64,000 nt of DNA from Mesorhizobium sp. AR02 (GCF_024746835.1 NZ_CP080531.1:5786001-5850000); one strand, 5' to 3'. Counted from the first letter of the stretch, positions 42,562-51,178 are shown. Translations and numbers: made by a program. Notes: generated by a model not told the origin, from the sequence alone.

Positions 42562-43704
42562 ATGGCCAGGTCCATGATCCAGCGCAGGCAGGACGCCGAG
42601 CGCGAACGCACTGAAGCATATCAAGCATCGCTGCGGCGGGTTTCTCCAGCCTCGCGTTCCGCTCCGGATTTCGAGCGGGCGCTTGACGAGGTACGTCGCG
42701 GCTTTGCCGGCATGGCGATCCGCGACGGTGCGTTGTGGCGTCCGAAGCTGAAGACGCGCGACCCCGCGCGGCTGCGGCTGGCGGCTGCCCGCTACCTCTA
42801 TGCGCGCTATCCGGTTTCGGCCGCGCTCGAGGCAATCTGGCTGGATAGGTCGGGGCTGGATGGCCAGGAGATTGCGCTTCGTCTGGCCTGGTATATCGCG
42901 GCTGCGGGCGGCAACTCGCTCTACAAGGCGGGCGCCAATGCGTGGCTGTCACGCAAGGAGGTGCATTGCTTCCTGAACCTCTCGGGCGATCTGACCTTCG
43001 ACGAGGCGTTCTGGATGGCGATCATCCGGTCGTATACGGAGGATCTCGGGCTGGCGGCTCGAATTGCACGGACGAAAATCACGCGCACGCCACGCGGCGA
43101 GCTCGCCTTCTGGCGCGAGGTGGCGCGGTTCTTCTGCGGACAACCAACGTCCAGGGAAGAGATCGACGATCTGTGCGACTATGTTGGTGCGATGCATCAG
43201 CGTGATCGCGCCTACAGCCTGAAGGGACGCACGCTCGGCTCGCTGCGCAAGCAAATGTCGGAATGGCACCGCGACGTTGCCGCCATCGAGCGCATCGAGG
43301 CCATGCGTCGCCGCGTCGCCGGCCGGGTTTCGCCGGTGAAGGGCGCCTGGGATGGCTCACGGCTCGAGGACTGGGAATGGCAGCCGCCGGCCAAGGAGGC
43401 GAAGGCGCATGGTGAGCGCTTCTTCATTCGCCAACTAAGGACGGCCGAGGATCTGGTCGCCGAATCCAGGGCGATGCATCACTGCGTGTCGACATACGCC
43501 GGCAAATGCATTGCCGGCTACGCCTCGATCTGGGTGCTGCGGCGCAAGGCGCTCGGCAAGATCGAACGCTTGCTGACGATCGAGCTCGACCCGCGCCATC
43601 GGGCGGTGCAGGTGCGCGGTTTCGGCAACCGTCTGGCTATGCCCGACGAGTGCAAGATCCTCGAACGCTGGGCCAAGGCGAAGGGTGTGACGCTGCGTGA
43701 CTGA
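42562..43704 (+). CDS. PcfJ domain-containing protein
   Basis: A 380-residue soluble protein whose C-terminal third carries the PcfJ-like domain. The key segment is AESRAMHHCVSTYAGKCIAGYASIWVLRR (about residues 300 to 330, with the conserved His-Cys pair), followed by IERLLTIELDPRHRAVQVRGFGNRLA. The N-terminal half is helical and basic. PcfJ was first named from a conjugative plasmid of enterococci, and the function remains unknown. Here it sits alone on a chromosome-like stretch with no conjugation genes. ATG 42562 follows GGGAAGAA. A strong hairpin terminates the gene. Confidence 0.8.
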   Translation: MARSMIQRRQDAERERTEAYQASLRRVSPASRSAPDFERALDEVRRGFAGMAIRDGALWRPKLKTRDPARLRLAAARYLYARYPVSAALEAIWLDRSGLDGQEIALRLAWYIAAAGGNSLYKAGANAWLSRKEVHCFLNLSGDLTFDEAFWMAIIRSYTEDLGLAARIARTKITRTPRGELAFWREVARFFCGQPTSREEIDDLCDYVGAMHQRDRAYSLKGRTLGSLRKQMSEWHRDVAAIERIEAMRRRVAGRVSPVKGAWDGSRLEDWEWQPPAKEAKAHGERFFIRQLRTAEDLVAESRAMHHCVSTYAGKCIAGYASIWVLRRKALGKIERLLTIELDPRHRAVQVRGFGNRLAMPDECKILERWAKAKGVTLRD

Positions 43705-43710
43705 AACGAA

Positions 43711-43739
43711 ACCCCGCGCGGCGACACGCCGCGCGGGGT
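43711..43739 (+). terminator. Strong hairpin after the PcfJ gene
   Basis: Thirteen-pair stem ACCCCGCGCGGCG / CGCCGCGCGGGGT with an ACA loop, six bases after the stop codon. No immediate T run, but CTTTTCT lies slightly downstream. It may serve the convergent monooxygenase gene too. Confidence 0.65.
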
Positions 43740-43793
43740 CACACTTTTCTCACTGCCGATGGGGCATGGCAGGAGACCTCCAGAGCTAGCCGG

Positions 43794-45596
43794 CTATCCC
43801 TTGTGGTGCACCTTCTGCAGCCCGTAGACGGGCGTCGGCAGTCCGGCGTGCCTGGCCTTCAACTGCAGCGACAGGAACTGCGAATAGTGGCGTGACTGGT
43901 GCAGATTGCCGCCGTGGAACCACAACGCTTCCTGCTGCGTCGGCTTCCACATGTTGCGCAACTCGCCTTCCCAAGGGCCGGGATCCTTGGTGGTGTTCGA
44001 GCCGAGGCCCCAGCATTTGCCGACCTTGTCGGCGGTTTCGCGAGAGATCAGATCGGCGGCCCAGCCGTTCATAGAGCCGTAGCCGGTGGCGTAGACAATG
44101 AGGTCCGCAGGCAGTTCCGATCCGTCGCTGAGCAGAACCGAATGCTGCTTGATCTCTTCGACGTCGACGCCGCTTTTCAGCTTGATCGAACCATCGATGA
44201 TCAACTGGGAGGCGCCGACGTCGATATAATAGCCGGAGCCGCGCCTGAGGTACTTCATGAACAGGCCGGACTCGTCGTCGCCCCAGTCGAGCATGAAACC
44301 GGCCTTTTCCAGGCCCTTGTAGAACGCCGCGTCGCGTTTCTTCATCTCGGCATAGGCCGGGATCTGAAACTCGTGCAGGATCTTGTAGGGCAGCGAAGCA
44401 AAAATCAGATCGGCCTTGGCCGTGGTGACGCCATTCTGCAGCGCCTGCTCCGAATAGAGCGAACCCAGCCCGATTTCCATCAACGTGTCGGATCTGGAGA
44501 TATGGGTGCTCGATCGCTGCACCATGGTGACGTCGGCGCCGGCTTCCCAAAGTGCGGCTGCGATGTCATGGGCGGAATTGTTGGAACCGATGACAACGGC
44601 CTTTTTGCCGGCATAGGCGTCCGGGCCCGGATGCTTCGAGGAGTGGTGCTGGTCACCCTTGAAGTTTTCCATGCCCTTGAATTTCGGCAGATTGGCCTTG
44701 CCGGACTGTCCAGTCGCCAGCACCAGCTGCTTCGGCTTCAGCGTGATGTCCTTGCCGTCGCGATGGACGACGACGGTCCACTCCTTCTTCTTGTCGTCAT
44801 AGGAGGCGCTCCTGGCCTCCGTCGACGACCAGTAGTTCAGCTCCATCACCTTGGTGTACATTTCCAGCCAGTCGCCGATCTTGTCCTTGGGCGAGAAGAC
44901 CGGCCAGTTCTTCGGGAAATCGATATAGGGCAGGTGGTCGTACCAGACCGGATCGTGCAGGCAGAGTGACTTGTAGCGTTTGCGCCAGCTGTCGCCGGCC
45001 CGCTCGTTCTTCTCGACGATGATGGTCGGCACACCGAGCTGCCGCAGCCGAGCGCCGAGCGCAATGCCACCCTGGCCGCCGCCGATGATGAGCGTGTCGG
45101 GCTGCGTCTTGAAGCCGAGTTCGGCGGCTTCCTTCTCGCGCTCTTCCTTCCATGTCGGACGGTTCTTGCCCGAACCATGCTTGGCGCCCATCGGTCGCGC
45201 GAAGCCCGCCGGTTCCTCGTGGCCTTTCAATTCGACCATGGTGGTCAGCAGCGTCCAGATCTTGCCGTCCTTCAGCCTGACATGGCCAAAGCCGCGCGCC
45301 AGTTCGGTCTCGAAACTGATCCAGCCCTCGATCAGCCCGCCGCTCTCGGTCGCGTCCTCGCCCTTGGCGAGCGTCCAGTGCGACGGCTTTGTCTTCGCCA
45401 ACTGGCTCTCCAGCATGTCGCGGACCTGGTCCTTGCCCTCCATGGTCTTGATGTTCCAGGTGAAGGTGACGAGGTCGCGCCAGTAGCAGTCGTCCTGAAA
45501 ACAACCGACGGCCTTGTCGATGTCATTGGCGGCCAGGGCGGCGCCGAATTGGTCGAGCAGGTCGGACAGTTTCTTGCTTGGGGCCTTGTCGAGCAT
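43794..45596 (-). CDS. Flavin-containing monooxygenase fused to an N-terminal NTF2/SnoaL domain
   Basis: A 600-residue protein in two parts. Residues 5 to 130 form a SnoaL/NTF2-like domain (LLDQFGAALAANDIDKAVGCFQDDCYWRD). From about 165 an FMO-type flavoprotein follows: FAD motif GGGQGG at 172 to 177, NADP-binding GSNNSA at 337 to 342, the FxGxxxH signature around Phe312 to His318, and the C-terminal ATGY motif in VYATGYGSMN. It would oxygenate a soft nucleophile or ketone with NAD(P)H and oxygen. Substrate is unknown. ATG 45596 follows GGAGGAAG. It stands alone on this strand. Confidence 0.92.
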   Translation of the reverse strand: MLDKAPSKKLSDLLDQFGAALAANDIDKAVGCFQDDCYWRDLVTFTWNIKTMEGKDQVRDMLESQLAKTKPSHWTLAKGEDATESGGLIEGWISFETELARGFGHVRLKDGKIWTLLTTMVELKGHEEPAGFARPMGAKHGSGKNRPTWKEEREKEAAELGFKTQPDTLIIGGGQGGIALGARLRQLGVPTIIVEKNERAGDSWRKRYKSLCLHDPVWYDHLPYIDFPKNWPVFSPKDKIGDWLEMYTKVMELNYWSSTEARSASYDDKKKEWTVVVHRDGKDITLKPKQLVLATGQSGKANLPKFKGMENFKGDQHHSSKHPGPDAYAGKKAVVIGSNNSAHDIAAALWEAGADVTMVQRSSTHISRSDTLMEIGLGSLYSEQALQNGVTTAKADLIFASLPYKILHEFQIPAYAEMKKRDAAFYKGLEKAGFMLDWGDDESGLFMKYLRRGSGYYIDVGASQLIIDGSIKLKSGVDVEEIKQHSVLLSDGSELPADLIVYATGYGSMNGWAADLISRETADKVGKCWGLGSNTTKDPGPWEGELRNMWKPTQQEALWFHGGNLHQSRHYSQFLSLQLKARHAGLPTPVYGLQKVHHKG

Positions 45597-45855
45597 AAGT
45601 CTTCCTCCGTGAAATCCTGGCCGTCATGGTGGCTCCTCCCGACTTGCAAGCCGGACGGTCGAGTATCGGCAGAGAGGACGGCCTTCGTCACGCCCCACCA
45701 TAGTTTCGCGTGGCTTCAAGGACTTATCCGGAAAATGCTGCTTGCGAGCCGGTCTGGGTTTGCGTGATGTAGGCAGGATGCAGTGTCCATCGCGAAATCG
45801 TGACGGCCATTTGTCGAATTGCGGAGCGCCTTCATCGCCGTCGCGATTTTTGCCG

Positions 45856-45885
45856 TTGACAGGGCGCCTTGCCCGCCCGTAGTGT
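45856..45885 (+). promoter_or_regulatory. Promoter of the ilv leader
   Basis: TTGACA (45856-45861), an 18-base spacer and TAGTGT (45880-45885). The likely start of transcription, six to nine bases on, falls at or just before the leader ATG at 45894, implying a leaderless leader peptide. Confidence 0.6.
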
Positions 45886-45893
45886 CCGCGACC

Positions 45894-45944
45894 ATGAAAA
45901 AGGCACTCATTCTCGTAGGAAGGCGCGTGGGCAAGGCGGTGTAA
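45894..45944 (+). CDS. ilvL: ilv leader peptide (16 residues)
   Basis: The frame encodes MKKALILVGRRVGKAV, in which six of sixteen residues are Leu, Ile or Val, including the run LILV. This is the classic composition of an attenuator for branched-chain amino acid genes. A hairpin GGCGGT-GTA-ACCGCC (45935-45949) lies across the stop codon, and the terminator follows 34 bases later. Ribosome stalling at the Leu/Ile/Val codons would favour read-through into ilvB. The promoter position suggests that translation starts at the 5' end of the mRNA, as reported for other rhizobial leader peptides. Confidence 0.8.
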   Translation: MKKALILVGRRVGKAV

Positions 45945-45978
45945 CCGCCGGGCGAAAACCTCCCATGCGCAACACACA

Positions 45979-46000
45979 GGCTCCCTCGGGGGCCTTTTTT
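45979..46000 (+). terminator. Attenuator terminator before ilvB
   Basis: Stem GGCTCC / GGGGCC with a CTCG loop, directly followed by six T residues, 78 bases before the ilvB start. Together with the leader peptide it forms the attenuation system. Confidence 0.8.
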
Positions 46001-46077
46001 ATTGCCTGAAACACGACTAAACGACCGATAACACCCAAGTGGCAACGCCCAAGTGGCGACAGTACGGGACCAGACCG

Positions 46078-47859
46078 ATGAGCAACGGACAGAGTGAGCG
46101 GCGCGAAATGACGGGCGCCGAAATGGTGGTGCAGGCGCTGAAGGACAATGGCGTCAAGCATGTCTTCGGCTATCCGGGCGGCGCCGTTCTCCCGATCTAT
46201 GACGAAATCTTCCAGCAGGACGAGGTCGAGCACATTCTCGTGCGCCATGAGCAGGGCGCGGGCCATGCCGCCGAAGGCTATGCACGCTCGACCGGCAAGG
46301 CCGGCGTCATGCTGGTGACATCAGGCCCCGGCGCCACCAATGCGGTGACGCCGCTGCAGGACGCGCTGATGGATTCGATCCCGCTGGTCTGCCTGACCGG
46401 GCAGGTTCCGACCTCGCTCATCGGCTCCGATGCGTTCCAGGAATGCGACACCGTCGGCATTACGCGGCCCTGCACCAAGCACAACTGGCTGGTGAAGGAC
46501 GTCAACGAACTCGCCGCCACCATCCACGAAGCCTTCCATGTCGCGACGACCGGCCGTCCGGGTCCGGTGGTGGTCGACATTCCGAAGGATGTGCAGTTCG
46601 CCAAGGGATTCTACGTCCCGCCGCAGATCGCACCGCGGACCAGCTACCAGCCCAAGGTCCAGGGCGACCTGGAGAAGATCAAGGCCGCGGTCGAACTGAT
46701 GGCCGGCGCCAAGAGGCCGATCATCTATTCGGGCGGCGGCGTCATCAATTCCGGCCCGGAAGCGAGCCATCTGCTGCGCGAACTGGTCGATCTCACCGGT
46801 TTCCCGATCACCTCGACGCTGATGGGGCTCGGCGCCTATCCGGCATCGGGCAAGAACTGGATGGGCATGCTGGGCATGCACGGCACCTACGAAGCCAACA
46901 TGGCCATGCATGATTGCGACGTGATGATCTGCATCGGCGCGCGCTTCGACGACCGTATCACCGGCCGGCTCAGCGCGTTCTCGCCGAATTCGCGCAAGAT
47001 CCACATCGACATCGATCCGTCGTCGATCAACAAGAACGTGCACACCGAGGTGCCGATCATCGGCGACGTCGGACGGGTGCTGGAGGACATGGTGCGGCTG
47101 TGGCGGGCAACCGCCAAGGCCGACAAGAAGGCGCTCTATCCCTGGTGGGAGCAGATCGCCAAATGGCGCGCGCGCGATTCACTCGCCTTCAAGATGAACA
47201 ACGACGTGATCATGCCGCAATACGCCATCCAGCGGCTCTACGAACTGACCAAGGGCATGGACACCTACATCACCACCGAGGTCGGTCAGCACCAGATGTG
47301 GGCGGCGCAGCACTATCATTTCGAGAAGCCGAACCGCTGGATGACGTCTGGCGGGCTGGGCACGATGGGCTACGGCCTGCCGGCGGCACTCGGCGTGCAG
47401 ATCGCGCATCCCGATGCGCTGGTCATCGACATCGCCGGCGATGCTTCGGTGCAGATGACGATGCAAGAGATGAGCGCGGCGGTGCAGCACAATGCACCGA
47501 TCAAGATCTTCATCCTCAACAACCAGTATATGGGCATGGTGCGCCAGTGGCAGCAGCTGCTGCACGGCAACCGGCTGTCGCATTCCTATACCGAGGCGAT
47601 GCCGGACTTCGTCAAGTTGGCGGAAGCCTATGGCGGTCATGGCATACGCTGCGAGAAGCCGGACGAGCTGGACGACGCCATCAAGGAGATGATCTCGGTG
47701 AAGAAGCCGGTGCTGTTCGATTGCCGCGTGGCGACGCTCGCCAACTGCTTCCCGATGATTCCGTCGGGCAAGGCGCACAACGAGATGCTGTTGCCGGACG
47801 AGGCTACGGACGAGGCCGTGGCGAATGCCATCGACGCCAAGGGCAGGGAACTGGTGTAA
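46078..47859 (+). CDS. ilvB: Acetolactate synthase large (catalytic) subunit
   Basis: A 593-residue thiamine-diphosphate enzyme that condenses pyruvate into acetolactate or acetohydroxybutyrate, the first common step of valine, leucine and isoleucine synthesis. Features: catalytic Glu in LVRHEQGAGHAAEGYAR, FAD-binding middle domain, and the ThDP/Mg motif GDASVQMTMQEM through NNQYMGMVRQWQ (about residues 455 to 485). The length matches the family. Expression should be controlled by the leader peptide and terminator upstream. ilvN follows 77 bases downstream. Confidence 0.97.
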   Translation: MSNGQSERREMTGAEMVVQALKDNGVKHVFGYPGGAVLPIYDEIFQQDEVEHILVRHEQGAGHAAEGYARSTGKAGVMLVTSGPGATNAVTPLQDALMDSIPLVCLTGQVPTSLIGSDAFQECDTVGITRPCTKHNWLVKDVNELAATIHEAFHVATTGRPGPVVVDIPKDVQFAKGFYVPPQIAPRTSYQPKVQGDLEKIKAAVELMAGAKRPIIYSGGGVINSGPEASHLLRELVDLTGFPITSTLMGLGAYPASGKNWMGMLGMHGTYEANMAMHDCDVMICIGARFDDRITGRLSAFSPNSRKIHIDIDPSSINKNVHTEVPIIGDVGRVLEDMVRLWRATAKADKKALYPWWEQIAKWRARDSLAFKMNNDVIMPQYAIQRLYELTKGMDTYITTEVGQHQMWAAQHYHFEKPNRWMTSGGLGTMGYGLPAALGVQIAHPDALVIDIAGDASVQMTMQEMSAAVQHNAPIKIFILNNQYMGMVRQWQQLLHGNRLSHSYTEAMPDFVKLAEAYGGHGIRCEKPDELDDAIKEMISVKKPVLFDCRVATLANCFPMIPSGKAHNEMLLPDEATDEAVANAIDAKGRELV

Positions 47860-47936
47860 TCGACGAGCGAGGCAGGGCTTGTCGAAAGAAGCCGTGCGCA
47901 AACAAATAATTAGATCAAGAATTTGAGATCCATGTC

Positions 47937-48512
47937 ATGAACGCACAGCACCTTCAACCCACCGGCTCCGCCTACTTCATCGCCAAGGAAACGGAACGGC
48001 CGGAAAACCACACGCTTTCCGTGCTGGTCGACAACGAACCGGGCGTGCTTGCCCGGGTCATCGGCCTGTTTTCCGGCCGCGGCTACAACATTGAGAGCCT
48101 GACCGTCTCCGAGACCGAGCACGAGAAGCATCTGTCGCGCATCACCATCGTGACGCGCGGCACGCCGCATGTGCTGGTGCAGATCAAGCATCAGCTCGAG
48201 CGCATCGTGCCGGTCCACCGCGTGGTCGATCTCACCGTGCGTTCGCACGAATTCGGCCAGGAGCGGCCGCTGGAGCGGGAACTGGCGCTGGTCAAGGTTG
48301 CCGGCACCGGCGAGGCTCGCGTCGAGGCGCTGCGGCTGGCCGACGCCTTCCGCGCCAGCGTCATCGACGCCAACACCGAGCATTTCATCTTCGAGATCAC
48401 CGGCAAGGGCACCAAGATCGACCAGTTCATCGCCATCATGAAGCCGCTTGGCCTGATCGAAATCTGCCGCACCGGCGTGGCGGCTTTGAACCGCGGCCCG
48501 CAGGCGATGTAG
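47937..48512 (+). CDS. ilvN: Acetolactate synthase small (regulatory) subunit
   Basis: A 191-residue subunit with an N-terminal ACT domain (HTLSVLVDNEPGVLARVIGLFSGRGYNIESLTVSETE, residues 25 to 60) that binds valine for feedback inhibition, and the C-terminal ALS_ss_C domain (FRASVIDANTEHFIFEITGKGTKIDQFI). It stimulates the large subunit and makes it valine-sensitive. It lies downstream of ilvB in the same transcription unit. Confidence 0.97.
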   Translation: MNAQHLQPTGSAYFIAKETERPENHTLSVLVDNEPGVLARVIGLFSGRGYNIESLTVSETEHEKHLSRITIVTRGTPHVLVQIKHQLERIVPVHRVVDLTVRSHEFGQERPLERELALVKVAGTGEARVEALRLADAFRASVIDANTEHFIFEITGKGTKIDQFIAIMKPLGLIEICRTGVAALNRGPQAM

Positions 48513-48576
48513 GCATTCATACGAAGTTCAAGTTCTGCATTCAAAGCTGGGCAGGTGGTCCGAAAAGTGGTGGCAC

Positions 48577-48813
48577 ATGACTCCGCGAAAAGAACTGGTG
48601 TTCCATGTGTTTCTCTATGCCATCATCGCATTCTCGATCTGGATGCTTGCCCATGCTTGGGTGACAATGACAATCCTAGTTGGACGAACCCGTGAATGGG
48701 TCGCGTATGCGGATGATCCAGTCACATTCTGGAACTGGGTCTTCTTCAACGTCCTATCCATTCTCCTCTTTGGTTGGCTTCTTTGGGCGCTGAAGTATCG
48801 CCGTCGAGACTGA
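48577..48813 (+). CDS. Small two-helix membrane protein
   Basis: A 78-residue protein with two hydrophobic segments (VFLYAIIAFSIWMLAHAW and WVFFNVLSILLFGWLLWALKY) and a basic end RRRD. The family is unrecognised. Base composition is less GC-rich than ilvN before it, which hints at a recent acquisition. No ribosome binding site of note precedes the ATG. Confidence 0.6.
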   Translation: MTPRKELVFHVFLYAIIAFSIWMLAHAWVTMTILVGRTREWVAYADDPVTFWNWVFFNVLSILLFGWLLWALKYRRRD

Positions 48814-48849
48814 TCTCTCGAATTTATCCGGTCAGACGCCCCCCGGATA

Positions 48850-49245
48850 TCAGTTGCTGGATTTTGTCGGCTTGGCGTCGAGTTTGCCGGTGGCCAGCTC
48901 CTTGCTTTCCCGTTTGATCGGGCGTGAGACCGGGCAGACGTCCTGAACGAAGCCGTTCAGCGTATTCACCAGATTGTTCTGGACCAGCGAGTAGTGGATG
49001 AACTGTCCCTGCCGCTCCCTGGCGATGAGGCCGGCCGTCTCCAGAATGTTCAGATGTTGTGAGATCGACGGCTTCGACATGTCGAAGCGCGCCGCGATCT
49101 CGCCCGCCGTCAGCGAGGAATGGGCAAGATAGGCGAGGATTCTGCGCCGGGGTGCGGAGGACAGCGCCTCGAAGACGCGCTGGATCGCGCCGCTGGCGCC
49201 GATGCCGGCTTCAGCCTCCGATGGCTGTTCTGCTTCCTCGACCAC
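48850..49245 (-). CDS. ArsR-family winged-helix regulator
   Basis: A 131-residue regulator with an ArsR-type winged helix (VFEALSSAPRRRILAYLAHSSLTAGEIAARFDMSKPSISQHLNILETAGL, residues 24 to 73). There is no metal-binding CxC in the recognition helix, so it may be of the non-metal SdpR-like kind. Starts at GTG 49245. It is divergent from an acyl desaturase, and the spacer carries two matching palindromes, so it very likely represses that gene and possibly itself. Confidence 0.88.
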   Translation of the reverse strand: MVEEAEQPSEAEAGIGASGAIQRVFEALSSAPRRRILAYLAHSSLTAGEIAARFDMSKPSISQHLNILETAGLIARERQGQFIHYSLVQNNLVNTLNGFVQDVCPVSRPIKRESKELATGKLDAKPTKSSN

Positions 49246-49304
49246 TGCGCGTACCTCGTAATCGCAGGCGCCATCGAGACGCCTGCCAGCATTTTCCGGT
49301 CATC

Positions 49305-49324
49305 ATTTAGACTATTGCCTAAAT
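49305..49324. promoter_or_regulatory. ArsR-type operator, copy 1
   Basis: ATTTAG-ACTATTGC-CTAAAT is a perfect six-base dyad with an eight-base centre, about 60 bases upstream of the ArsR start and in the desaturase promoter region. Confidence 0.6.
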
Positions 49325-49345
49325 ACCTAATCCGGCATAATAGAT

Positions 49346-49365
49346 GATTAGCTTATAGCCTAAAT
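49346..49365. promoter_or_regulatory. ArsR-type operator, copy 2
   Basis: GATTAG-CTTATAGC-CTAAAT has the same layout as copy 1, with five of six arm positions matching. Its centre is 41 bases (about four helical turns) from that of copy 1, so dimers would sit on the same face of the DNA. Confidence 0.6.
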
Positions 49366-49430
49366 ATGGCGCGAGGCGCCAAAAGGCAAGGCTGTGGTTC
49401 GGAAAATGTTCATGCGAGGAGGGGTTCCCG

Positions 49431-50390
49431 ATGAAGACCATATCCACGGGCAGGATGATTTCTCGACAAGACAGCGACGCGCGGGATGGCAGGGTTGTCT
49501 GGGTGCCAGCCAAGTCGATGTGGGTCGGCGCGATGACGGTTATTGCCACCGTGTTCGGTCCGCTCACCTTCAACTGGAGCGCCTTTGCCCTGTTCGTCGC
49601 GATGACGGCGGTGACGATCTGCGCCGGGCATTCGGTCGGCATGCATCGGCTGCTCATCCATCGCTCGTTCAAGGTTCATATCTGGATCGAACACGCGCTG
49701 GTCTATCTCGGCGTGCTGGTCGGCATGGCTGGCCCGTTCGGCATGATCCATGCGCACGATATCCGCGACTGGGCACAGCGCCAGACGGCCTGCCACGATC
49801 TGCATGCCCATCGCCGCTCCTTTTTCATCGATGCCTTCTGGCAGATGCATTGCGCCGTCGCCTTGCGCAATCCGCCTGATTTCGTCATCGAGCCGTCGAT
49901 CAGGAATGACCGGTTCTACAAATTCCTCGAGCGCACGTGGATGTTGCAGCAACTGCCATGGGCCGTCGTATTCCTGCTGGTTGGCGGCTGGAGCTGGGTG
50001 GTCTGGGGCACTGCGGTGCGCGTTTCGGTATCCCTCACCGGACACTGGCTGGTCGGGCATTTCGCGCATCGGGGCGGCGACCAGGGATGGTGCGTCGATG
50101 GCGTGGCGGTGCAGGGCTACAATCTGCCACGTTTCGGATTGGTGACGTTCGGCGAGAGTTTTCACGGCAATCATCACGCATTCCCCGAATCCGCCAGGCT
50201 CGGCCTCGAACGCGGGCAGATCGACCTCGGCTGGGTCCTGATCCGGGTTCTTGCCGGCCTCGGTCTCGCGCACAGCGTTAAACTTCCGGAGAACACTCCG
50301 AGACGGAAGGGCTTGCGCCGCCTGCGCGGCGGGCAGTCGACCATGCCCGCTGTGAACGGCCGGTTGCCGGCGCCGTCTAACGGCAGATGA
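49431..50390 (+). CDS. Membrane fatty acid (acyl-CoA) desaturase
   Basis: A 319-residue integral membrane desaturase. The histidine boxes are HSVGMH (67 to 72), HDLHAH (122 to 127) and HGNHH (245 to 249), which bind the diiron centre. Four or so hydrophobic helices flank them, between residues 30 and 200. It introduces double bonds into acyl chains, adapting membrane fluidity. Divergent from arsR through a 185-base spacer with paired operators, so it is probably repressed by that protein. The soluble C-terminal tail of about 45 residues is basic. Confidence 0.9.
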   Translation: MKTISTGRMISRQDSDARDGRVVWVPAKSMWVGAMTVIATVFGPLTFNWSAFALFVAMTAVTICAGHSVGMHRLLIHRSFKVHIWIEHALVYLGVLVGMAGPFGMIHAHDIRDWAQRQTACHDLHAHRRSFFIDAFWQMHCAVALRNPPDFVIEPSIRNDRFYKFLERTWMLQQLPWAVVFLLVGGWSWVVWGTAVRVSVSLTGHWLVGHFAHRGGDQGWCVDGVAVQGYNLPRFGLVTFGESFHGNHHAFPESARLGLERGQIDLGWVLIRVLAGLGLAHSVKLPENTPRRKGLRRLRGGQSTMPAVNGRLPAPSNGR

Positions 50391-50516
50391 CGGCATGCCG
50401 ATTTCGGCGAGGTGAACTCACGATCAATGCGGCCGACGGCCGCTGGACCAAAGGATTGCGGTTGCGTCCGACACGGCGCTTATCTAAGTCAGTATTGCTG
50501 ACCTTGTTGGGGCCCG

Positions 50517-51113
50517 ATGTCGCTCGACGCATTCCTTGCACTGCTCGTTTATGCCTTCGTGACCTCGATCACGCCGGGGCCGAACAACCTCATGCTGCTG
50601 GCCTCCAGCGTCAATTTCGGCATCGCCAGGACGGTGCCGCACATGCTGGGCATCAGCATCGGCTTTCTCGTCCTGTTGCTCGCTGTCGGCTTCGGGCTTG
50701 GCGCGGTGCTGACGGCGTTTCCGGCATTGCACAACGCTCTCAAGATCGCCGGTGCCGCCTATCTGCTCTATCTCGCCTGGAAGGTCGCCATGTCGCGCTC
50801 GTTGAGTGGCAAGGGTGCGGTGGAAGCGCGGCCGATGCGCTTCATCGACGCGGCGGCATTCCAGTGGGTCAATCCCAAGGCCTGGGTGATGGCAATCACC
50901 GCCATGGCTGTCTATACGAACCCCGATCACCCATTCATCTCGGTGGCGCTGATCTCGATCGCTTTCGCCGTCGTCAACCTGCCGAGCGTTTCGATATGGG
51001 CCGGATTCGGCACCGCGCTGCGCGGCTTCCTGTCGGATCCGGTGCGGCTGAAATGGTTCAACATCGCCATGGGCGTGCTGCTGGCGGCGACGCTGTGGCC
51101 GATGCTGAAATAG
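50517..51113 (+). CDS. LysE/RhtB-family exporter
   Basis: A 198-residue membrane protein with six helices. The start LLVYAFVTSITPGPNNLMLLASSVNFG carries the TPGPNN motif of the LysE/RhtB superfamily. FQWVNPKAWVMAITAMAVY is also typical. Members export amino acids such as threonine or homoserine, and also arginine or cysteine. Substrate is unknown. Stands alone between the desaturase and the RND genes. Confidence 0.92.
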   Translation: MSLDAFLALLVYAFVTSITPGPNNLMLLASSVNFGIARTVPHMLGISIGFLVLLLAVGFGLGAVLTAFPALHNALKIAGAAYLLYLAWKVAMSRSLSGKGAVEARPMRFIDAAAFQWVNPKAWVMAITAMAVYTNPDHPFISVALISIAFAVVNLPSVSIWAGFGTALRGFLSDPVRLKWFNIAMGVLLAATLWPMLK

Positions 51114-51157
51114 GGTTCCCCGACGGTTCGACGGCCTTCGGCCGACGGCCATGACGG

Positions 51158-51178
51158 ACTGCACAGTCATTGTGCAGT
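51158..51178. promoter_or_regulatory. Palindrome upstream of the RND operon
   Basis: ACTGCACA-GTCAT-TGTGCAGT is a perfect eight-base dyad 150 bases before the adaptor start, with a following partial repeat GTGCACATT. Likely operator of an unlinked regulator. Confidence 0.5.
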
